Made by a program: the position numbers and the translations under genes
The notes under the pieces: generated by a model
What the model was told of the DNA's origin: nothing
Database searches by the model: none
Seen by the model: only the letters and a program-made list of their open reading frames with translations
NCBI GenBank assembly: GCA_945860945.1
Contig: CAMASG010000020.1
Coordinates: forward strand, 1-37,638
Source: Akkermansia muciniphila
GTDB lineage: Bacteria > Verrucomicrobiota > Verrucomicrobiia > Limisphaerales > SIAT01
DNA: 37,638 bases
Reading direction: 5' to 3'
In this document: positions 27,136 through 36,014 of the stretch, one piece after another
How the letters are laid out: each line of letters starts with the position of its first letter
How positions within the stretch are numbered: position 1 is the stretch's first letter

Positions 27136-27639
27136 TCAATGGTCGCAGGTACATGCGTATTCCTTGAGCTTGCAGCCGCCGCAGTCGTGGAGATCGAACG
27201 TGATGCGGAAGTTCTGTGGGGCGGCCTCCGCGGTGGCTTTCACTTGGACGGCGAGGTTGTAGCCCTCGCCCTCGGGCAGTGCTTCTTTGGAGACGAACGC
27301 GCCGTCTTTGGCTTCCATCGTCAAGGCCACCTTGCCGGACTTCGGCTCGGCGGAGACGGTGATGACTTGGCCGGTGGCGGGGACGGGTTTGAGTTGGGCA
27401 TCGTAGAAGCCGACGGTGACGCGGCGGTCCGCGCCGATGAGGAACTCAGCGCGTGGGGCGGCGTTATCGAACAATTTTCCGCCCTTCGGTCCAGCGATGG
27501 GCTTGACGGCTTTGGCTGGGCCGTGGCCTTCGCCGGGGCCATGGTTATGGCCGGCATGTTCGTCCTTCTTGCAGGCAGTGAGGGCGGCAGCGGCGATGAG
27601 CGCGATTGTGAGGGAGAGCAGTTTCAATGAGGTTTTCAT
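27136..27639 (-). CDS. His/Cys-rich lipoprotein of the metal-efflux operon
   Basis: The protein has 167 residues. The lipoprotein signal is LSLTIALIAAAALTACKK (lipobox LTAC). Next comes a His-rich linker, HAGHNHGPGEGHG. The middle is a beta-rich domain of about 100 residues. The tail CGGCKLKEYACTCDH has four Cys and a terminal His. Both ends look like metal-binding sites. As the last gene of the efflux operon it is probably a periplasmic metal-binding or metal-handing protein. I do not recognise a family. The gap to the gene before it is 21 bp. Confidence 0.8.
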   Translation of the reverse strand: MKTSLKLLSLTIALIAAAALTACKKDEHAGHNHGPGEGHGPAKAVKPIAGPKGGKLFDNAAPRAEFLIGADRRVTVGFYDAQLKPVPATGQVITVSAEPKSGKVALTMEAKDGAFVSKEALPEGEGYNLAVQVKATAEAAPQNFRITFDLHDCGGCKLKEYACTCDH

Positions 27640-27660
27640 GCGAATTCTGATTTGAGGCTG

Positions 27661-28116
27661 TTACTTTTTGAGTTCGGAGGTCTGAAGTTTAGTTTGGAGA
27701 GCAAGGATGGCCTCGCCCATTTTCTTTACGTTCGCTTCGGTGGCTTTCTGCGCGCCCGCCGCGCCGGACTTGTCGATGTCGGCGGAGAGTTTCGTGATTT
27801 CCTTGGCCCCGGCTGCGGCGTTGGTTTTGTGCTCGGCGGAAACTTTGGCCGGCAGAGCCTTCACGAGGTCGCGAATGGCGAAGGCGTGATCGTGGGCCTC
27901 GCCTAAATCTTTCTTGGCCACAGTGTCGACCAATCCCGCCTGCTGCTTCTGAATCGCCTTCCAAATCCCCTCCACGGTCGCGGGGATTTTGGTGAAGTGA
28001 CTGTGGCCGCCTCCCTCCGTGGCGGGAGCGGATTTCTTTTCCTGGGGTAGAAGAGGAGTGGCGGTGAAGGCGAGGCAGGCCAAAAAGATCATCGCGACGA
28101 GTGTTATTTTTTCCAT
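27661..28116 (-). CDS. Small helical periplasmic protein of the metal-efflux operon
   Basis: The protein has 151 residues. The signal peptide is about 1-24 (ITLVAMIFLACLAFTATPL). A short His-containing linker (GGGHSHF) precedes four or five amphipathic helices, for example VEGIWKAIQKQQAGLVDTVA and LGEAHDHAFAIRDLVKALPA. This suggests a helical bundle. His residues in EAHDHAF could bind metal. No named family is recognised. It lies 32 bp after the HupE/UreJ-like gene and 21 bp before the His/Cys-rich lipoprotein. Confidence 0.75.
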   Translation of the reverse strand: MEKITLVAMIFLACLAFTATPLLPQEKKSAPATEGGGHSHFTKIPATVEGIWKAIQKQQAGLVDTVAKKDLGEAHDHAFAIRDLVKALPAKVSAEHKTNAAAGAKEITKLSADIDKSGAAGAQKATEANVKKMGEAILALQTKLQTSELKK

Positions 28117-28148
28117 AGGTCAGTTTTTGTTTTGCCGGTCGGTTATGC

Positions 28149-28946
28149 TTACTGGTTTGGTGGTGAAGTTTTTTCGACCATGTTGGTCCTCGCGTCCGTT
28201 CCCCGATCGCGGTTGCCCTCCATCTTCTGGTGCAACTCGAAGTGTTCGTCCTTGTTCAACGGAAATTCTTCCGGGAAGCGGGTGTGCTGGTAGCCGTGCA
28301 ATTGCATGAGGAGCAGGAGCAACCCGGCGAACATCAGTGCGGCATTCGCTACCTGGCTGAACTTGGCGAACGAGGCCGTGCGCCGCCAACCGGAGAGGAA
28401 CAGCCCCATGCCAGCGAGCGCCGCGATCTGGCCCAGTTCCACGCCGACATTGAACGAGAGGATGCGCAGCACGAGGCCGTCCTGGCCGAGCGGCAGCGTT
28501 TGCAGACGGGTGGAAAGTCCGAAGCCGTGGATTAAGCCAAAGCCGAACACCGCCGCGAGCAGGTTCGGCGGCTGAACCCCGATATATTTTCTGAACCCGT
28601 CGAGATTGTCGAACGCCTTGTAACAGATGGTCAGGGCGATCACGGCATCCACGAGGTAGTAGTTCGCTTGGATGCGCAGGAGCGTGGCAAAGACCAGCGT
28701 GAGGCAATGGCCCACGGTGAACGCCGTGATGAATTTCACCACATCCCGGAACCGCGTCAGAAAGAACATCACGCCGAACAGAAACAGCAGGTGATCGTAG
28801 CCCGTCAGCATGTGGGTCGCGCCGAGCTTGAGGTACTCGATGTTCCCGCCTTCCAGAATGCGCTGCTTGTCCGCGTCCGAGATGCCGTGGGCGGAAGCCG
28901 ACGACGTGGTCATCAGACAAGCGGCGATGAGGGCGAGGGGTTTCAC
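28149..28946 (-). CDS. HupE/UreJ-like membrane protein
   Basis: The protein has 265 residues. Its GTG start overlaps the stop of the pump gene as GTGA. After a signal-like segment comes AHGISDADKQ, then LKLGATHMLTGYDHLLFLFG, the H-x4-G-x-D-H motif that binds metal in HupE/UreJ proteins. Five or six hydrophobic segments follow, including FITAFTVGHCLTLVFATLL and VFGFGLIHGFGLSTRLQTL with further conserved His. Relatives are linked to nickel or cobalt uptake. Next to an efflux pump it may instead be a metal permease or sensor; that is inference. The C-terminal 45 residues are hydrophilic and His/Glu-rich. Confidence 0.88.
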   Translation of the reverse strand: MKPLALIAACLMTTSSASAHGISDADKQRILEGGNIEYLKLGATHMLTGYDHLLFLFGVMFFLTRFRDVVKFITAFTVGHCLTLVFATLLRIQANYYLVDAVIALTICYKAFDNLDGFRKYIGVQPPNLLAAVFGFGLIHGFGLSTRLQTLPLGQDGLVLRILSFNVGVELGQIAALAGMGLFLSGWRRTASFAKFSQVANAALMFAGLLLLLMQLHGYQHTRFPEEFPLNKDEHFELHQKMEGNRDRGTDARTNMVEKTSPPNQ

Positions 28947-31900
28947 GCGATTGGTTTATCGGCGTCCGGGATTTTGTTTGAGCTTTGAACTTTTCTCTCC
29001 ATCCACTCGTAGAGGACGGGCAGCAGTACGAGGGTGAGAAAGGTGGAGGTGATGATGCCGCCGATAACGACGGTGGCGAGGGGCTTCTGCACCTCTGCGC
29101 CTGCGCCGGTCGCAATCGCCATCGGGACGAAGCCGAAGCTGGCGACGAGCGCGGTCATCAGCTTCGGGCGCAAGCGCGTGAGTGTGCCTTCCACCACGGC
29201 GTCGCGGAGAGTGCGGCCTTGCTCGCGCAATTGGTTGATGAAGCTGATGAGCATGATGCCGTTGAGCACAGCGATGCCGGAAAGCGCGATGAACCCGACG
29301 GCGGCGCTGATGGTGAAAGGCATTTCGCGCACCCACAGCGCGAAGACGCCGCCGGTCACAGCCAGCGGGACGCACACGAAAATGAGCGCGGCCTGCCGCA
29401 CGGAGCCGAAGCTGAGAAAGAGCAGCACGAAGATGAACGCCAGCGCCAGTGGCACGACAATCATCAAGCGTTCCTTCGCCTTCACCAGATTGCGAAACTG
29501 TCCACCAAACTCGTGATAGTAGCCCTCGGGAAATTTCACATTGGCGCGCACGGCAGTTTCGGCTTCGGCGACGAAGCTGGAAGTATCGCGTCCGCGCACG
29601 TTGATGAGGATGGTCACGAGGCGCTGAGCATTCTCGCGTTTGATCATGCCGATTTGGTTGAGGTTGGTAACGGTGGCGAGTTGGCCGAGTGCGAGCAGTC
29701 CGCCGTTGTCGGTGCCGACAGGAAGGCGGCGGATGACGTCGAGGTCGGAGCGCTGTTCCTCGGCAAGGCGGACCACGATGGGGAAACGGCGATTGCCTTC
29801 CTGAATGGCGCCGACAGACGCGCCTGCGAGCGCGGTTTCCACGACCTTGTTCACGTCGTCGGCGTGGAGGTTGTAACGGCGCAACGCAGCGCGGTCGGGC
29901 GTGATTTCGATTTGGGGGACGCGGCCAATCTTGTCGAACTCCACGTCGCCCGCGCCGGGGATTTTCCGGAGCGTATCGCGGATTTCCTCGGCGAGGCCTT
30001 CGAGCGTGGCGTAATCGTCGCCGAAGATTTTGCAGGATAGCTCGGCACGCGCGCCGGCCATGATTTCGTCGAAGCGCATCTGGATGGGTTGATTCGGGAG
30101 GATGGCTTGAACGGGGACTTTTTGGGCGAGAGTCTGCTGCATCAGTTCCATCAGCCGCTCCTTGGTGATGGTGCGGCCGTTTTCTTTACGCCACATCTCG
30201 CGCGGCTGGAACATGAGGTACGTGTCGGCGTCGCTCGGATCCATCGGGTCGGTGGCGATCTCGGCCGCGCCCATGCGGGAGAAGACGACTTTGATCTCGG
30301 GGAACTCGGCGCGGAGGATGCGCTCGGATTGTTTCTGGATTTCCAGACAGCTTTGGAGGCCGGCACTCTGGGATTTGACGAGCTGGAAGACGCCGTCGCC
30401 TTCGTCGAGTTGCGGAATGAACTCCGCACCGAGCTTTTGGAAGACCAGTCCGGCGGCAACGCAGAGAGCGATGGACGGCAGCACGATGTAGGCGCGCCGC
30501 CGTAGGCCGAAGTCGAGCAACGGTGTGTAAAAGCGCTTGGTCTGGCGGACGAGCCAGTTGTCTTCCTCGTGGATTTTTCCGTTGAGCAGGAAGGAGCAGA
30601 GCACCGGCATCAGCGTCACGGCGAGCACGAGCGCTCCACCGAGCGCGAGCATGACGACGAGGGCCATCGGTTTGAACATCTTCCCCTCGATGCCTTCCAG
30701 CGCGAGAATCGGGACATAGACCACGGTGATGATGAGCACACCGAAGAACATCGGGCTCGCGACTTCCTTCGCGGAGGTCAGCACGCCCTCCAACCGTTCC
30801 TTCGGCGTCAGCATACGGCCGAGTTGATGCTGTTTCTCTCCCAGTCGCCGCAGGATATTTTCCACCATCACCACCGCGCCATCAATGATGAGGCCGAAAT
30901 CAATCGCGCCGAGGCTCATCAGATTGCCGGGGATGTGCAGCTCGACCATACCCACCATCGCAAACAACATGGAAAGCGGGATGGCCAGCGCGACGATGAT
31001 CGCGCCGCGAATGTTGCCGAGCAACAGGAAGAGCACGCCCACCACGAGCAGCGCGCCTTCAGCCAGATTGGTCTCCACTGTGCGAATGGTACGGTTCACC
31101 AGTTCGCTGCGGTCGTAGAGGGTATGAATCTCGACATCGGGCGGGAGCTTCGCCTGGATTTCCTTGAGCTTCTCGCGAACGGCGACGGAGACGAGCCTCG
31201 AGTTCTCGCCCGCCGTCATGATGGCCGCGCCGAGCAACGATTCCTCCCCGTTCTCCGTGCTCGCGCCGATGCGGAAGCTGGTGCCGATGCCGACGGTGGC
31301 GACATCGCGCACGAGAATGGGCCGGACACCCGCGCCGAATTTGAGCGGCAGCTCGCCCAGTTCCTCGCTGCGCATGACACGGCTGTTGGCGCGGATGGTG
31401 ATTTGTTCGCCGCCGAGTTCCACAAGCCCGCCGCCGGCATTGCGCGTGTTCTCCGCGACTTTACTAGCCAGCTCGGTCAACGTCATTCCAACGCTGATGA
31501 GTCGCGCAGGATCGGGCTGAATGACGAACACTTTTTCGTAGCCGCCGCTCGTGTTGACCTCGGCGACGCCGGGGGTCTGGCGCAGGAGCGGTTTGATTTG
31601 GTAATCCTGAATGAGCTTGAGCGCCATCAACTGATCGCGGCGCGTGGCCGGTTTATTTGTGGCGTTAGCGCGGTAATCCACGCCGTAGTAAAAGATTTCG
31701 CCGAGGCCGGTGGCGATGGGGGCGAGCTTGGGCGTGAGACCCGGAGGCAAATCTTGCGTCACTTGCTGGAGACGCTCGCTCACGAGCTGGCGGGCGCGAT
31801 ACAGGTCGGTGCCATCCTCGAAAATCATGGTGACTTGCGAGAGGCCGGACTTGGAAAGCGAGCGCAGCTCAATCATGCCGGGGATGCCGCTCATCTGGTT

Positions 31901-32110
31901 TTCGAGCGGGAAAGTGACTTGCATCTCAATCTCCTCCGGCGCGAGCGCGGCGACGGTGACGTTGATCTGCACCTGCGGATTCGTGATGTCCGGCACGGCG
32001 TCCAGCGGCAGCCGCAGCGCGGACCAGATGCCCACGGCGGCGAGGACGGCGGCGGCGAGCAGGACGACCGGCCGCTGGCGCAGGGAGCCTTCGAGAAGTC
32101 GATTCAACAT
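28943..32110 (-). CDS. CzcA/CusA-family heavy-metal RND efflux pump
   Basis: The protein has 1055 residues, the expected size. The N-terminus (RPVVLLAAAVLAAVGIWSAL, then LPLDAVPDITNPQVQI) is typical of heavy-metal RND pumps. Transmembrane helix 4 has GAIDFGLIIDGAVVMVEN, with Asp404, Asp410 and Glu417, the proton-relay triad that defines this subfamily. Two porter domain repeats and a second TM set (from about 870, FIFVLLFLSFGSVRQAALIF) follow. The pump uses proton influx to move metal ions across the outer membrane together with the adaptor and TolC-like protein encoded upstream. I cannot assign the metal (copper/silver versus zinc/cobalt/nickel) from the sequence alone. It is 3 bp downstream of the adaptor stop. 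Confidence 0.95.
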   Translation of the reverse strand: MLNRLLEGSLRQRPVVLLAAAVLAAVGIWSALRLPLDAVPDITNPQVQINVTVAALAPEEIEMQVTFPLENQMSGIPGMIELRSLSKSGLSQVTMIFEDGTDLYRARQLVSERLQQVTQDLPPGLTPKLAPIATGLGEIFYYGVDYRANATNKPATRRDQLMALKLIQDYQIKPLLRQTPGVAEVNTSGGYEKVFVIQPDPARLISVGMTLTELASKVAENTRNAGGGLVELGGEQITIRANSRVMRSEELGELPLKFGAGVRPILVRDVATVGIGTSFRIGASTENGEESLLGAAIMTAGENSRLVSVAVREKLKEIQAKLPPDVEIHTLYDRSELVNRTIRTVETNLAEGALLVVGVLFLLLGNIRGAIIVALAIPLSMLFAMVGMVELHIPGNLMSLGAIDFGLIIDGAVVMVENILRRLGEKQHQLGRMLTPKERLEGVLTSAKEVASPMFFGVLIITVVYVPILALEGIEGKMFKPMALVVMLALGGALVLAVTLMPVLCSFLLNGKIHEEDNWLVRQTKRFYTPLLDFGLRRRAYIVLPSIALCVAAGLVFQKLGAEFIPQLDEGDGVFQLVKSQSAGLQSCLEIQKQSERILRAEFPEIKVVFSRMGAAEIATDPMDPSDADTYLMFQPREMWRKENGRTITKERLMELMQQTLAQKVPVQAILPNQPIQMRFDEIMAGARAELSCKIFGDDYATLEGLAEEIRDTLRKIPGAGDVEFDKIGRVPQIEITPDRAALRRYNLHADDVNKVVETALAGASVGAIQEGNRRFPIVVRLAEEQRSDLDVIRRLPVGTDNGGLLALGQLATVTNLNQIGMIKRENAQRLVTILINVRGRDTSSFVAEAETAVRANVKFPEGYYHEFGGQFRNLVKAKERLMIVVPLALAFIFVLLFLSFGSVRQAALIFVCVPLAVTGGVFALWVREMPFTISAAVGFIALSGIAVLNGIMLISFINQLREQGRTLRDAVVEGTLTRLRPKLMTALVASFGFVPMAIATGAGAEVQKPLATVVIGGIITSTFLTLVLLPVLYEWMERKVQSSNKIPDADKPIA

Positions 32111-32113
32111 AGG

Positions 32114-32860
32114 TTAGCGCGGGACACAGCAGGCGTCGCCGCCGTTGGTGTGATGCAATTCGGCGAGCCGCAACATCGCCACACCGGCCACGGCGATTTT
32201 GTCACCGGCCAGCAGACCGCTTTTGATTTCCACGAAGCCGTCTTGGGCGCCGCCCACTTTCACGGCGGCACGGATGATGTGTTTGCCGTTGAGGATGTAA
32301 ATAAAATGGCCCTCGGTGGTGTGCAGCACTGCGGCGCGAGGCACCGCCATCACGGCTTCTCTGCCCGTTGTAGCGACGGTGACGCGCGCAAAGTCGCCGA
32401 TCTTGAGTTCGCTCTGCTCGGCGCGGAGTTCGATTAGAACCTCGGCGAGGGAGTTGGTGTTGGCCGCGAGTAAAACACGAGTGACAACGCCGGTGATGGA
32501 GTGGCCGCCGGTGGTGGCGACAATGTCCGCACCACTCCGCAGGGACTTGGCGAGCGTCGAGTCCACCCACGCGCTGGCGACGATGACACGCTGGGCTCGA
32601 GGCTCCGCCTCGGCATACACTTGCGCGGTGAAGCTGAGCTGGTCGTTGACCTTGCGCTTCATCACGTCGTCGAGCTTCAGGCCGATATGCCGAGCAATGT
32701 CATCGGGGACGGAGAGTCCTTCCTTGGGCTTGAAGGTGATGCCGCCCGCGTCCCCGGGATCCGTTTCGCCAACGGCGGATTTCACCGGCTTGCCATCGCA
32801 ACCAGCGAGACAGGCGTAAATTGCCAGCAGGGCAAATGCGATCAAGCGGCTCGGTTTCAT
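32114..32860 (-). CDS. Short RND periplasmic adaptor (HlyD/CusB-like, lacks hairpin)
   Basis: The protein has 248 residues, against about 350-450 for typical CusB/CzcB adaptors. A lipoprotein signal LIAFALLAIYACLAGCDG is followed by a beta-barrel-type region (KVNDQLSFTAQVYAEAEPRA) and by ADIVATTGGHSITGVVTRVL, then FARVTVATTGREAVMAVPRA, the usual membrane-proximal pattern. No long alpha-helical hairpin or clear lipoyl half-motifs are present. The tail HHTNGGDACCVPR could bind metal. The ATG start overlaps the TolC-like stop by 4 bp. The ORF is intact, so the short form looks natural rather than a frameshift. Confidence 0.85.
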   Translation of the reverse strand: MKPSRLIAFALLAIYACLAGCDGKPVKSAVGETDPGDAGGITFKPKEGLSVPDDIARHIGLKLDDVMKRKVNDQLSFTAQVYAEAEPRAQRVIVASAWVDSTLAKSLRSGADIVATTGGHSITGVVTRVLLAANTNSLAEVLIELRAEQSELKIGDFARVTVATTGREAVMAVPRAAVLHTTEGHFIYILNGKHIIRAAVKVGGAQDGFVEIKSGLLAGDKIAVAGVAMLRLAELHHTNGGDACCVPR

Positions 32861-34197
32861 TTCTCCTTCTCAACCGTGTTCGCGTTGACCAGAAGCAGCG
32901 ACAAGCCGGTGAGCTGTTCCAGTTGAGCGGCCGCTTCGAGCGCTTCCCTTTTTGTGTTGAGCAACCCCTCCGCCGCTTCGAGGCACTGCTTCTGCAGTTC
33001 GATGTAGGTGGCGATGGGGACGGCGCCCAACCGGTAATGCCGGTCGGCGACTTCCGCGGCTTCCTTGAAATGTTGCACGGCATCCGGCCGGAGCTTCGCC
33101 ATCTCGCGGAGCTTCGTCTCGTAAGCCAGCGCCGACTCGATGACCTTCCGTTGAATCTCGCGCTCCGTGACGGCGAACGAAACCTCCGCCTGCATCCGGC
33201 GCGCCGCAGCGGCTTCGATGTTTCCCTTGTTCTGATTCCACAGCGGTATCGGCACCGAGACGCCCACGCCGATGATGCGCTCGCGGCTGTTGCCGTTGCG
33301 TTCCTCGGAGAGAATCGGCCCGATGCTGATGGCGGGATAACGCTCGTTCTTCGCCAAATCCACGCGGAACCCCTGCTGCGCCAGCTCCACCGCACGCACG
33401 CGGAGCTCGAAGTTATTCGTCCGCGCGAGCGCGCTCAGCGCCTCGATCTTTTCCGCGGGACGGAAAAGGAGATCGGTTTGAGCGACGGACAGGCGCGCCC
33501 CCGGCACGACACCGCGCAGTTGATTCAATTCCAGCAAGGCCACCTGCACCGCCAGCAGCGACTCGCTCGCCTTCCGTTGCGCGTTCAATTCCGTCGCCTC
33601 GATGATACGCATCTCGAGCAACGGCGTCAGCCCCGCCGGATCACGCTGCACGAGCACCTCACGCAAGGCATGAAACCGAGCGGCCACTTCGCTTGCGGCG
33701 GCGGCCTTCTCTTGCGCAGCGAACAATCCGTAGGCCAACGTCCGCACACGGCCGGCGAGCACGAGCTTGAACCGCGCGTAGCCCAGCTCGGCCAGCTCGA
33801 TATCGTGGTTCGCGATGGCCTTGCGCAAGCCGATGCGCCCCGGCCACTCGAATGGCTGCACGACGGAGACCGACCACGCGACCCCTTCGCTGCGCAAGCC
33901 GGCATCACGCACGGTCTTCTGACCGACATTGCTGCTCACCTCCGGATTGGGAAGCAGCCCTGCCGTCTTGCGCCCGGCTTTCGCGGCGATGATCTCAGCC
34001 TCGTAAAACTTGAGCTCAAGATTCTTCGCCAACGCCTCGAACACGAGCGCGTCAATCGAGATCGCGGTGTTCGTGGCAACAGTGGCGGCGGGTGTTTCCT
34101 GTCCGTGCGCGATGGGCACGGTCAGGGTGGCTAGTGAAAGGGCGAGCGCCGCCACGGCCAATGGGCGGCAGCAGTTCAAAGGACTTGGCTGTTTCAT
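32857..34197 (-). CDS. TolC/CusC-family outer-membrane factor
   Basis: The track start at 34308 precedes the signal peptide by 37 residues. The ATG at 34197 gives 446 residues with a leader of about 30 residues (PLAVAALALSLATLTVPIAH). Two outer-membrane efflux (OEP) repeats are visible, with helices such as LVFEALAKNLELKFYEAEII and ISIGPILSEERNGNSRERII. Position and length fit a CusC/CzcC outer-membrane channel. It overlaps the adaptor gene by 4 bp. The gap of 124 bp to the upstream small gene is the largest within this cluster. Confidence 0.9.
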   Translation of the reverse strand: MKQPSPLNCCRPLAVAALALSLATLTVPIAHGQETPAATVATNTAISIDALVFEALAKNLELKFYEAEIIAAKAGRKTAGLLPNPEVSSNVGQKTVRDAGLRSEGVAWSVSVVQPFEWPGRIGLRKAIANHDIELAELGYARFKLVLAGRVRTLAYGLFAAQEKAAAASEVAARFHALREVLVQRDPAGLTPLLEMRIIEATELNAQRKASESLLAVQVALLELNQLRGVVPGARLSVAQTDLLFRPAEKIEALSALARTNNFELRVRAVELAQQGFRVDLAKNERYPAISIGPILSEERNGNSRERIIGVGVSVPIPLWNQNKGNIEAAAARRMQAEVSFAVTEREIQRKVIESALAYETKLREMAKLRPDAVQHFKEAAEVADRHYRLGAVPIATYIELQKQCLEAAEGLLNTKREALEAAAQLEQLTGLSLLLVNANTVEKEK

Positions 34198-34321
34198 AAA
34201 TTTTAAAACGGTCACAACACGGACACGACGGACATAACGAACAGACTTTAGCGAACAGGATTTGCAGGCGCGGCGATGCGCCCGATGGAAAGGAAAAGCC
34301 CTCGGCAAAGCCGAAGACTAC

Positions 34322-34705
34322 TTACGAAACGTGGGAAGGCGCGCGCGGGGAAAGCGCGGCACGAGAGGAAAATTGCCAAGACGATGGGAACCCCAGCGGA
34401 ACTGAAGTGTGCGCGCGAAGGATGAGTTCCTCCGGCAAAGTGTCGCTCACGACCAGCACCGGGGAGGACAAGATCGGCAGCAATCTGGGCGCTGGCAATG
34501 TCTGCTGCTGGTGCTCGCTTCTGTAAGCCGCATGCTCTACCGAGCAGCATGTGTCGTCACAATGCGAATCCGATTCGCTGGAAGAATCTTCAGCGTGGCA
34601 CACGAGAAATTCGAGACCGGGCAAGGTTTCAAGCTGGCAATGCAACGTCGCCGACAGCCAAACAAAGGCTGTAAGAATGAGGAAGAAGTTTCTCAAACGA
34701 CCCAC
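34322..34705 (-). CDS. Small Cys-rich exported protein heading the efflux operon
   Basis: The protein has 127 residues from a GTG start; an in-frame stop lies shortly upstream and no ATG is available. Residues 5-22 are hydrophobic (NFFLILTAFVWLSATLHC). The mature region has a Cys-rich block (LVCHAEDSSSESDSHCDDTC, then a Cys and HAAYRSEHQ), with four Cys in about 20 residues and several His and acidic residues. I recall similar small proteins opening metal-efflux operons in this phylum, which is the main support. A role in metal binding or sensing is inference. The C-terminal half is less ordered. Confidence 0.65.
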   Translation of the reverse strand: MGRLRNFFLILTAFVWLSATLHCQLETLPGLEFLVCHAEDSSSESDSHCDDTCCSVEHAAYRSEHQQQTLPAPRLLPILSSPVLVVSDTLPEELILRAHTSVPLGFPSSWQFSSRAALSPRAPSHVS

Positions 34706-34765
34706 ACCGTATTAATGCCTGAAGCGGGGAAATATTCAATCCCCATCTGCGCCTTCACGGAAACC

Positions 34766-36004
34766 TCATCGTCCGATATGGGCCGCCATTGCGCGGCCGG
34801 CGATCCAGCCGGTCGTCCAGCACGCCTGAAAATTGAACCCGCCCGTGATGCCGTCGATGTCCAACAGCTCGCCCGCGAAATGCAGTCCGGGACAGACGCG
34901 GCTCTCCATCGTCTTGAAATCCACCTCGCCCAGTCGCACGCCGCCGCACGTCACGAACTCGTCCTTGTTCAGGCTCTTGCCGGTGACGGGAAATTCCGAG
35001 CGCGTGAACTGCTGCACCAGCTGATGCAACGCCGATGATGAAAGCTCCGCCCACCGCGTGACCGGCTTGATTCCTGAGGCGAGAACCAGCTGTTCCCAGA
35101 GCCGTGATGGCAGCGGCGACAAGGACGCGTTCACGATGCTCCGCGCCGGGTTCGCTTGTTTCTGGCGCTGAAGTTCCGCCGTCAACGCTTCCACGGTGAG
35201 ATGCGGCAACCAATTAATCTGCAGCGGGAATCGATACTCGCGTGCCGCCAGCTCGCGCGCGCCCCACGCCGAGAGCCGCAGCACTACCGGGCCGCTCAGA
35301 CCCCAGTGTGTGACCATCACCGGCCCGCGCTCGCGCAGCCCCGCACTCGGCACGCTCGCCTCGATCATCGCGACGGAGACGCCGGGCAATTCGCGCAACC
35401 ATGGCGTGTCGATGTGGAATGTGAACAGCGACGGCACCGGTGGTTCCAAAGTGTGCCCCAGCGACGCGGCCAACTGCCCCGCCACCGCCGCACGGCAACC
35501 GCCCGTCGCGAGCAGCAACCGGTCGCACGCGAGCGTTTCGCCATTCGACAACGTCACATCGAACCCGCCGCCATCTCGGCGCTTTGCTGAATCCATACCG
35601 CAGTTCGTGCGCAGCTCCACGCCCGATGCGTGTGCCGCGTTCACCAGACAATCGATGATCGTCTGCGAGTTGTCCGTCGTCGGGAACATCCGCCCGTCCG
35701 CCTCAAGCTTCAGAGCGACGCCGCGCGCGGCGAACCACTCGATGGTGTCGCGCGGCTGGAACCGCTGAAAAATGCTGATGAGCGCCCGCGCCCCCCGCGG
35801 ATACCGCGTCGAGAGCTCGCGCGCATCGAAGCAGGAATGCGTCACATTACAGCGGCCGCCGCCGGAGATGCGGACCTTCGTGAGAAAATGCGTCCCCTTC
35901 TCGAGCAACATCACCGTGGCCTTCGGCGACGCCTCCGCACATGCGATGGCGGCGAAGAAACCGGCCGCCCCGCCTCCGACAATGATGATGCGCTGTGAAC
36001 TCAC
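34766..36004 (-). CDS. HI0933/YhiN-family flavoprotein (NAD(P)/FAD-dependent oxidoreductase)
   Basis: The protein has 412 residues and a GTG start. The N-terminal Rossmann motif is IIIVGGGAAGFFAAIACAEA (GxGxxG-type, residues 6-25) for FAD. It is followed by LEKGTHFLTKVRISGGGRCN, whose K-x3-SGGGRCN signature is diagnostic of the HI0933 family. A later GETLACDRLLLATGGCRA and the C-terminal CPGLHFAGELLDIDGITGGF complete the FAD-binding site. The physiological substrate is unknown. Start-codon choice is uncertain by a few codons. The 21-bp array lies just upstream. Confidence 0.93.
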   Translation of the reverse strand: MSSQRIIIVGGGAAGFFAAIACAEASPKATVMLLEKGTHFLTKVRISGGGRCNVTHSCFDARELSTRYPRGARALISIFQRFQPRDTIEWFAARGVALKLEADGRMFPTTDNSQTIIDCLVNAAHASGVELRTNCGMDSAKRRDGGGFDVTLSNGETLACDRLLLATGGCRAAVAGQLAASLGHTLEPPVPSLFTFHIDTPWLRELPGVSVAMIEASVPSAGLRERGPVMVTHWGLSGPVVLRLSAWGARELAAREYRFPLQINWLPHLTVEALTAELQRQKQANPARSIVNASLSPLPSRLWEQLVLASGIKPVTRWAELSSSALHQLVQQFTRSEFPVTGKSLNKDEFVTCGGVRLGEVDFKTMESRVCPGLHFAGELLDIDGITGGFNFQACWTTGWIAGRAMAAHIGR

Positions 36005-36014
36005 TGGACGAAGA

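Noticed and set aside
30569-32437. 622-codon plus-strand ORF over the RND pump and adaptor
   Set aside because: Antisense to unambiguous CzcA-type sequence. The His/Arg/Asp-rich product has no domain features.
32821-34134. 437-codon plus-strand ORF opposite the TolC-like gene
   Set aside because: Antisense shadow; composition is Arg/Gln/His-rich without domains, and the opposite strand has a signal peptide and OEP repeats.
34706-34765. Promoter TTGAAT/TTAATA just before the small Cys-rich gene
   Set aside because: The predicted transcription start would fall at or after the only available GTG start, leaving no leader, so it does not fit unless the protein starts further in.
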